From assembly GCA_045539515.1 (NCBI GenBank), contig JAZQFN010000069.1, positions 1 through 19,487 of the forward strand: a DNA stretch of 19,487 bases, read 5' to 3'. Positions 15,592 to 19,487 of this stretch are shown here, piece after piece. The stretch's first letter is position 1. Every line of letters starts with the position of its first letter. The notes below the pieces were generated by a model, which was given only the letters and a program-made list of their open reading frames with translations, ran no database searches and was not told the origin of the DNA. The translations under genes and the position numbers were made by a program. The DNA is from RGIG8748 sp045539515 (GTDB lineage Bacteria; Bacillota; Clostridia; UMGS1810).

Positions 15592-16842
15592 TTGCTTAAA
15601 ACAGAATCGGAATGTATAGACTACATCCATTCTGCCGGCAGATTCGGAAAAAAAGCAGGGCTTGATAATATCAACGCCCTGCTTAACCATCTTAATAACC
15701 CTCACAAGGATTTAAAGTGCATCCACATTGCCGGCACAAACGGCAAGGGCTCCGTATCCTGTATGCTTATGTCGGTGCTCCGTTCCAAGGGTTACAAGGT
15801 GGGTATGAATACCTCGCCCTTTATAGAGGTGTTTAACGAAAGGCTTACCGTAAACGGGGAAAATATCCCAGCGGAAAAGCTCATTAAGTATACCAATCTG
15901 GTGGCAGATGCAATATCACAGCTTAATAATGTGCATCCTATTGAATTTGAGATAATTACCGCAATAGGATTTTTGTATTTTAAAGACGAAAATGTGGACT
16001 ACGCCATTATAGAGTGCGGTCTTGGCGGTCTTTACGATTGCACCAATGTAATTGAAAAGCCCCTTATCTGTGCCATTACCTCAATAGGTCTTGACCACAC
16101 GGAAATCCTCGGAAGCACTATAAAGGACATTGCCTTTCAAAAGGCAGGTATCATAAAGGAAGGTGTACCTGTGGTGGTAAATTCCGCTATAGATGCCGGA
16201 GCAATTGAAGTTATAGGGAGAATTGCCGAAGAAAAAAATGCACCTTTTGTTTTATCTCAGGACTACAAGGTTATATCCTCGGGACTTTATGGAACCCGGA
16301 TGGAATGTGGAAATGAAGAATTCACCCTTCCTCTCATAGGCTCTTATCAGCCCTCAAATGCGTCTTTGGTGGTATCAATTCTTAAAGGAATCGGTATTTC
16401 CCATGTGGCAGAGGGTATGGAGTCGGCAAAGTGGAAGTGCCGTTTTGAAAGGGTGGCTCAACGGATTATTATAGATGGTGCACACAATTTTCAGGGTATA
16501 GAAGCTTTTTGCAAAAGTGTGGGTTCCTTTGTTCCCCAAAAAGACAGAGTTATCCTTATAGGTATGCTGAACGATAAGGATTTTGAAAGCTCCGCAAAGC
16601 TTATTTCATCTCTTAACTCTCCCGTAGTGGTTACCGATGTGCCAAGCTACAGGCAGACAAACGGTGAAAATGTTTATAAATGTGTTAAAAAATTCTGCCC
16701 CGATGCAATCTATGAACCCGATAACGGTAAGGCGCTTAAAAAAGCACGTCAAATGACAGGCGAAGAAGGTTTTCTCTGCATTGCAGGGTCACTTTATCTT
16801 GCAGGAGCAATGAGAAGCCGTTTGAAAGCAGAAAATGATTAA
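15592..16842 (+). CDS. folC: Folylpolyglutamate synthase / dihydrofolate synthase
   Basis: Mur-ligase-related enzyme that adds glutamate to folates, and in many bacteria also joins dihydropteroate to glutamate; cytoplasmic. From the TTG at 15592 the product is 416 residues. The P-loop GTNGKGS is at 48-54. The ECGLGGLYDCTN segment corresponds to the family's GLGGRxDATN, with the usual Arg replaced by Leu. SIGLDHTEILG and FQKAGIIK form the Mg/ATP and carbamylated-Lys region. IDGAHN (D295, H298, N299) begins the C-terminal glutamate-ligase domain. I prefer TTG 15592 to the upstream GTG at 15583 because AGGTGAT (15581-15587) is well placed for the TTG, and the GTG lies inside it with no ribosome site of its own. 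It is 10 nt from valS and probably translated from the same mRNA. Mono- versus bifunctional activity cannot be read from sequence. Confidence 0.93.
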   Translation: MLKTESECIDYIHSAGRFGKKAGLDNINALLNHLNNPHKDLKCIHIAGTNGKGSVSCMLMSVLRSKGYKVGMNTSPFIEVFNERLTVNGENIPAEKLIKYTNLVADAISQLNNVHPIEFEIITAIGFLYFKDENVDYAIIECGLGGLYDCTNVIEKPLICAITSIGLDHTEILGSTIKDIAFQKAGIIKEGVPVVVNSAIDAGAIEVIGRIAEEKNAPFVLSQDYKVISSGLYGTRMECGNEEFTLPLIGSYQPSNASLVVSILKGIGISHVAEGMESAKWKCRFERVAQRIIIDGAHNFQGIEAFCKSVGSFVPQKDRVILIGMLNDKDFESSAKLISSLNSPVVVTDVPSYRQTNGENVYKCVKKFCPDAIYEPDNGKALKKARQMTGEEGFLCIAGSLYLAGAMRSRLKAEND

Positions 16843-16866
16843 AAGCAAAACATACCATTTCCCGAC

Positions 16867-16893
16867 AAAGGAAAAATAATTCCTCCGTAGAAA
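16867..16893 (+). promoter_or_regulatory. Putative sigma-H promoter of the spoIIA operon
   Basis: AAAGGAAAA (16867-16875) matches the Bacillus sigma-H -35 consensus RNAGGAWWW at every position. Eleven nt later GTAGAAA (16887-16893) matches the -10 RNNGAAT except for its last base. In Bacillus subtilis spoIIA is transcribed by sigma-H with Spo0A. CGACA at 16863-16867 is a 5-of-7 match to a Spo0A box (TTCGACA), too weak to call alone. The predicted transcription start is near 16900, inside the hairpin loop region described separately. Confidence 0.6.
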
Positions 16894-16931
16894 GTTTATT
16901 GTACTGCAATAAATTTACTACAGGAGGAATT
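16878..16931 (+). terminator. Long hairpin with T run that sequesters the spoIIAA ribosome site
   Basis: AATTCCTCC (16878-16886) pairs perfectly with GGAGGAATT (16923-16931). GTAG (16887-16890) pairs with CTAC (16918-16921). AAA (16891-16893) pairs with TTT (16914-16916). TTTATTG (16895-16901) pairs with CAATAAA (16907-16913), leaving a TACTG loop. That makes 23 base pairs with three single-base bulges (A16922, A16917, G16894). The descending arm runs into six T (16930-16935), so it fits an intrinsic terminator for folC read-through. The same arm contains AGGAGG, the ribosome site of spoIIAA, whose ATG follows directly at 16936. Confidence 0.8.
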
Positions 16932-16935
16932 TTTT

Positions 16936-17268
16936 ATGGTTAAGTTTACATTGCGGTCGGCAACCCTCATTGCCTCGGTAAAAGGGGATATAGACCAGCA
17001 CACCGCCCCGGGTATAAGGGAGCAGATAGACTTAAGGATAAGTCACGAGAACGTCCGCAAGCTGATATTTGACTTTTCGGGGTTGGATTTTATGGATAGC
17101 TCCGGCATAGGTCTTATAATAGGCAGGTACAAGCTTATGGCTTCCTTAAACGGCAAGGTGTCAATTATAGCTTCAAAGCCCACTATCAGAAAGCTCCTGG
17201 AGCTTTCCGGTATTAAGAAAATAATCAACATACACGACAATCTCTCCGATGCACTTAAATCTGCATAG
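16936..17268 (+). CDS. spoIIAA: Anti-sigma F factor antagonist SpoIIAA
   Basis: STAS-domain anti-anti-sigma factor, 110 residues. In its unphosphorylated form it binds SpoIIAB and frees sigma-F in the forespore; SpoIIAB phosphorylates it, and the SpoIIE phosphatase (not in this window) reverses this. The phosphorylation motif is seen in FSGLDFMDSSGIGLIIGRYK, the second Ser (Ser57) matching the phosphorylated serine of the Bacillus protein. The N-terminal strand VKGDIDQHTAPGIRE is also characteristic. AGGAGG (16922-16927) lies 8 nt before the ATG but is buried in the hairpin at 16878-16931. It is first of the three-gene spoIIA operon, in the canonical order. It could in principle be a general STAS regulator such as RsbV, but the adjacent anti-sigma and sigma-F genes settle the identity. 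Confidence 0.96.
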   Translation: MVKFTLRSATLIASVKGDIDQHTAPGIREQIDLRISHENVRKLIFDFSGLDFMDSSGIGLIIGRYKLMASLNGKVSIIASKPTIRKLLELSGIKKIINIHDNLSDALKSA

Positions 17269-17284
17269 AAAGGCGGAATACATA

Positions 17285-17713
17285 ATGGATAACAAAGTAG
17301 AACTCAAGTTCTTAAGCAAAAGTGAAAACGAAAGCTTCGCCCGTACGGTAATAGCCGCCTTTGTCCTGAGCTTAGACCCCACTATAGAGGAAATGGCAGA
17401 TATCAAAACTGCCGTAAGTGAGGCGGTTACAAATTCCATAGTTCATGGATATGGCAATGCCAACGGCTATGTGTATATGGATTGCTCTACACAAGGAAAA
17501 AAACTTGTGGTTACGGTCAAGGATAACGGCAAGGGTATAGAAGATGTCAAAAAGGCAATGGAACCTCTCTTTACCACCAATACCGACGGTGAACGCTCCG
17601 GAATGGGTTTTACGGTAATGGAAACATTTATGGATTCGGTAGATGTGGAATCCATAACCGGCGTAGGAACAAAAGTGACCCTTACCAAGGAAATCGGTAA
17701 AAACCGTCTGTAA
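17285..17713 (+). CDS. spoIIAB: Anti-sigma F factor / serine kinase SpoIIAB
   Basis: GHKL-fold serine protein kinase that binds and silences sigma-F, and phosphorylates SpoIIAA; 142 residues, as usual. The N box EAVTNSIVHGY (47-57) has Glu46-region and Asn50 ligands for ATP-Mg. The G1 box is VKDNGKGI (78-85). The G2 box is GERSGMGF (102-109). Arg20 in ESFARTV corresponds to the Bacillus Arg20 that contacts partner proteins. I chose ATG 17285, with AAAGGCGG (17269-17276) upstream. An in-frame ATG at 17249 lies inside spoIIAA and would add 12 atypical residues. The gene follows spoIIAA by 16 bp. Keeping anti-sigma and sigma genes adjacent in one operon holds their stoichiometry, as in other spore formers. 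Confidence 0.95.
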   Translation: MDNKVELKFLSKSENESFARTVIAAFVLSLDPTIEEMADIKTAVSEAVTNSIVHGYGNANGYVYMDCSTQGKKLVVTVKDNGKGIEDVKKAMEPLFTTNTDGERSGMGFTVMETFMDSVDVESITGVGTKVTLTKEIGKNRL

Positions 17714-17732
17714 ATCCAAAGGAAGGTGCAGT

Positions 17733-18431
17733 GTGTATACTATAAAAGACCTTACGGAAGAGAAAGACATCCTTCAGACTGCCGTTGAAGAAAATTCCGG
17801 TCTTGTGTGGAGTGTGGTAAGGCGCTTTTCTTCAAGAGGTTACGACCTTGAGGATTTGTATCAGATAGGATGTATAGGGCTTATAAAGGCGGTAAGACGC
17901 TTTGACAGCTCCTACGGTGTTAAATTTTCCACATACGCAGTTCCTCTTATTACAGGGGAGATAAAACGCTTTTTAAGGGACGACGGTATGGTTAAGGTCA
18001 GCCGTCACTACAAAGAAATCAATAACGCAGCTTCCTCTGCCCGGGCAAAGCTTGAGGCGGAGCTTATGAGGGAGCCAACGGTAGGGGAGATTGCCCAAAG
18101 GCTGGGTATAGACGTGTTCGAGCTAGGTGAGGCTATGGAAGCTTGCACCCCATGGGACTCCATATATCAAACCACAGGCAATGATGATAAAAACGACACA
18201 TATCTTTTAGACAGGCTCTCGGGCGGTGAGGATTGCCGTCTTGCGGATAAAGCTGCATTAAGATGTGCTATAGATGCCTTGGGCGAAAGGGAGAAAAAGC
18301 TCATAGCCTACCGGTATTTTATGGACGAAACCCAGTCAAAAGTGGCAGAACGTCTGGGTATAAGTCAGGTTCAGGTATCCAGAATAGAAAAGAAGATTCT
18401 TTCCGGATTAAGGCTTAGTCTTACTCCATAG
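17733..18431 (+). CDS. sigF: RNA polymerase sigma-F factor (SpoIIAC)
   Basis: Forespore-specific sigma factor of the SigB/F/G subgroup, 232 residues, that starts compartment-specific transcription after asymmetric division. Region 2.2 is LEDLYQIGCIGLIKAVRRFD (39-58), followed by YGVKFSTYAVPLITGEIKRF (61-80, regions 2.3-2.4) and RDDGMVKVSRH. Region 3 includes REPTVGEIAQRLGI (113-126). Region 4.2, a helix-turn-helix, is TQSKVAERLGISQVQVSRIE (200-219). The start is GTG at 17733, with GGAAGG (17720-17725) 7 nt upstream; a GTG at 17731 is out of frame. It follows spoIIAB by 19 bp. Identity as sigma-F over sigma-B or sigma-G rests on the spoIIAA-spoIIAB-sigF order, and no rsb or spoVA genes are attached. 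The gene after it is unrelated and has its own promoter. Confidence 0.96.
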   Translation: MYTIKDLTEEKDILQTAVEENSGLVWSVVRRFSSRGYDLEDLYQIGCIGLIKAVRRFDSSYGVKFSTYAVPLITGEIKRFLRDDGMVKVSRHYKEINNAASSARAKLEAELMREPTVGEIAQRLGIDVFELGEAMEACTPWDSIYQTTGNDDKNDTYLLDRLSGGEDCRLADKAALRCAIDALGEREKKLIAYRYFMDETQSKVAERLGISQVQVSRIEKKILSGLRLSLTP

Positions 18432-18450
18432 GATAGTACTCCAATGGCTA

Positions 18451-18479
18451 TTGAAAAACTTTTCTCTTTGTGTTATGAT
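18451..18479 (+). promoter_or_regulatory. Extended -10 sigma-A promoter of the queG-like gene
   Basis: TTGAAA (18451-18456), a 17-nt spacer and TATGAT (18474-18479), with an upstream TG dinucleotide (18471-18472) that makes an extended -10. The predicted transcription start is near 18486, leaving a leader of about 23 nt with AAAGGGA (18494-18500) before the ATG at 18509. This separates the queG-like gene from sporulation control of the upstream operon. Confidence 0.72.
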
Positions 18480-18495
18480 TTATTTATCACACAAA
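18467..18495. promoter_or_regulatory. Inverted repeat across the -10 box and start site (putative operator)
   Basis: TTTGTGTTAT (18467-18476) and ATCACACAAA (18486-18495) are reverse complements except at one position, with a 9-nt centre. The repeat spans the -10 box and the predicted transcription start. It lacks a following T run, so it is not a normal terminator for sigF. A repressor operator is the simplest reading; no regulator is identified. Confidence 0.45.
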
Positions 18496-18508
18496 AGGGA
18501 AGTATGTT

Positions 18509-19288
18509 ATGGATTTAATTGGTGAATTTAAAAAATTCAATATAGATGCCGTTGGCGTTTGCTCTGCGGACCTTTTTAATTCGGTTGCAAAAACCGACTA
18601 CAAGGTGTGCATAGTGGCACTTTTTCCGTATTTTTGCGGATATCCGGACAACTCAAACTTAAGTATTTACACCCACGGTAAGGATTATCATATCGTAACA
18701 AAAGAAATCCTCACGTCGGTTGCGGTATCCTTGGGACTTGAGAATTACGAAATCCACGCGGATATAGGTCCGGAAATTGAGCGAAGTCTTGCACTTGATG
18801 CCGGGCTTGCCTTTATGGGCAAAAACGGTATGGCTATAAACGAAAAATACGGCTCATACTTTTTTGTGGGCTACATTGCCTGCAATGCTTCTTTGCCTTT
18901 AAGTGAACCTTGCACAAAAAGCTGTATGGGTTGCAACAAGTGCATATCCGCTTGCCCCGGCGGTGCTTTGGGAAAGAATTTTAACCCCGAAAGATGCCTT
19001 TCCGCCATAACTCAGAAAAAGGGCGAGCTTACCGAGTGGGAAAAAGACCTTATACTAAGCAATAAAACAGTTTTCGGTTGCGATATATGCCAGAGAGTCT
19101 GTCCTCACAACCAAGACGCGGCACATACCCTCATACCGGAATTTAAGGAGAACAGAATTACAAGTCTTAATTTGAAAGATGTGGAATGCCTTACAAACAA
19201 AACTTTTAAGGAAAAATACGGCGACAGAGCTTTCAGCTGGCGCGGCAAGGGAGTAATTGAAAGGAATCTCATAATAACAAACCAATAG
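18509..19288 (+). CDS. Compact QueG-like epoxyqueuosine reductase, double 4Fe-4S
   Basis: Iron-sulfur protein related to epoxyqueuosine reductase QueG, which uses cobalamin to make queuosine at the tRNA wobble base. Family marks: HGKDYH (56-61), DIGPEIER followed by AGLAFMGKNGMAI (85-110) as in QueG's AGLGWIGKN, then two ferredoxin-like clusters, CMGCNKCISACP (139-150), Cys163, and CDICQRVCPHN (191-201). The end ERNLII matches QueG's terminal RN motif. At 259 residues it is much shorter than the usual 310-390: the loop before HGKDYH is reduced and the C-terminal HEAT-repeat extension is absent. It has its own promoter. AAAGGGA lies 8 nt before the ATG. No other queuosine genes (queA, tgt) are in the window, so a different reductase role is possible. 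Confidence 0.8.
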   Translation: MDLIGEFKKFNIDAVGVCSADLFNSVAKTDYKVCIVALFPYFCGYPDNSNLSIYTHGKDYHIVTKEILTSVAVSLGLENYEIHADIGPEIERSLALDAGLAFMGKNGMAINEKYGSYFFVGYIACNASLPLSEPCTKSCMGCNKCISACPGGALGKNFNPERCLSAITQKKGELTEWEKDLILSNKTVFGCDICQRVCPHNQDAAHTLIPEFKENRITSLNLKDVECLTNKTFKEKYGDRAFSWRGKGVIERNLIITNQ

Positions 19289-19320
19289 AAACCGATGCTG
19301 ATTTTTTGGCATCGGTTTCT
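19287..19320 (+). terminator. Hairpin terminator of the queG-like gene
   Basis: A perfect 12-bp stem, AGAAACCGATGC (19287-19298) with GCATCGGTTTCT (19309-19320), and a 10-nt loop. It begins within the TAG stop codon. The T run lies in the loop and in the right arm and not after the stem, so termination strength is uncertain. Confidence 0.65.
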
Positions 19321-19343
19321 GCGTGTCGATAAAGTCGACACGC
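19321..19343. repeat. Second perfect hairpin, GTCGAC core
   Basis: GCGTGTCGA (19321-19329) and TCGACACGC (19335-19343) form a perfect 9-bp stem around a TAAAG loop, directly after the terminator stem. No T run follows, so this is not a simple terminator. It marks the border of the T-poor tail and may be the end of a dispersed repeat. Confidence 0.55.
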
Positions 19344-19487
19344 TGAGAAGACGAACGAAAATGGACGCAGGCGAGGAAGCGCGAAGCAGGCAGTACAAAG
19401 GTACGGCAATGAGCGATGACGAAGCAAGCAAAGTGTGTAAAATAGCGGCTTTTGGCATTTATGACAAAAGCTACAGAAATGAAAAAA
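19344..19487. other. T-poor tail, possible dispersed repeat, no supported gene
   Basis: From 19344 to about 19432 the sequence is purine-rich with almost no T, unlike anything else in the window. It contains the small hairpin GTAC-AAAG-GTAC and echoing GAAGC/GACG units. An ATG at 19361 opens 42 codons to the window edge, but it has no ribosome site and its predicted peptide is low in hydrophobic residues in this stretch. From 19440 the composition returns to normal and ends in an A run. I see no recognisable gene here. Confidence 0.35.

Noticed and set aside
17249..17284. Longer spoIIAB start inside spoIIAA
   Set aside because: The extra residues are atypical, and ATG 17285 has its own ribosome site and matches the family length.
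19361..19487. Possible new gene starting at ATG 19361
   Set aside because: No ribosome binding site, biased composition, and truncated by the window; reported as a possible repeat instead.
1..19487. CRISPR arrays, tRNA or rRNA genes, insertion sequences, prophage genes
   Set aside because: Reading both strands showed no regularly spaced repeats, tRNA-like cloverleaf in the gaps, transposase or phage protein.

Overview
The window reads as a chromosomal segment from an endospore-forming, low-to-moderate GC member of the Bacillota, most likely class Clostridia. The evidence is the spoIIAA-spoIIAB-sigF operon, the Firmicutes-type hprK / murB / whiA / dnaE / pfkA neighbourhood, strong AAGGAGG-type ribosome binding sites, and frequent GTG/TTG starts. 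No tRNA, rRNA, CRISPR array, insertion sequence or phage gene was found. All genes but one are on the + strand.

Region 1 (1-8007) is one dense gene string: the 3' part of hprK (HPr kinase/phosphorylase, cut by the window edge), a ROK-family glucokinase, murB (peptidoglycan precursor synthesis), whiA (DNA-binding regulator), dnaE (replicative polymerase alpha subunit) and a membrane-anchored metallophosphoesterase. whiA/dnaE and dnaE/phosphoesterase overlap by 1 and 4 nt, which points to translational coupling. Carbon sensing, sugar phosphorylation, cell-wall supply and replication are therefore co-transcribed. rapZ, yvcK and an HPr-like gene, frequent members of this cluster in other Firmicutes, are not present between murB and dnaE.

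Region 2 (8008-10682) is a two-gene operon: a membrane-embedded family-2 glycosyltransferase with processive-enzyme motifs, and a nitrilase-superfamily amidohydrolase. It has its own promoter, overlapped by several short palindromes that look like operators, and ends at a 22-bp perfect-stem terminator shared with the convergent gene.

Region 3 (10684-11765) holds the only minus-strand gene, a PfkB-family sugar kinase resembling fructokinase, divergent from pfkA across a 224-bp intergenic region with a candidate promoter on each strand.

Region 4 (11766-16842) is pfkA, a 58-residue two-helix membrane protein, valS and folC, closely spaced and probably one transcript.

Region 5 (16843-18431) is the sporulation spoIIA operon (anti-anti-sigma, anti-sigma, sigma-F). 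Its 93-bp leader holds the most striking signal in the window. A long hairpin ending in a six-T run buries the spoIIAA ribosome binding site, and a sigma-H-like promoter sits with its -10 element inside the ascending arm. A transcript started there would lack the sequestering arm, whereas read-through from folC would carry it.

Region 6 (18432-19487) is a compact QueG-like iron-sulfur protein with its own extended -10 promoter, overlapped by an inverted repeat. It is followed by two hairpins and a compositionally odd, very T-poor tail that may be a dispersed repeat.
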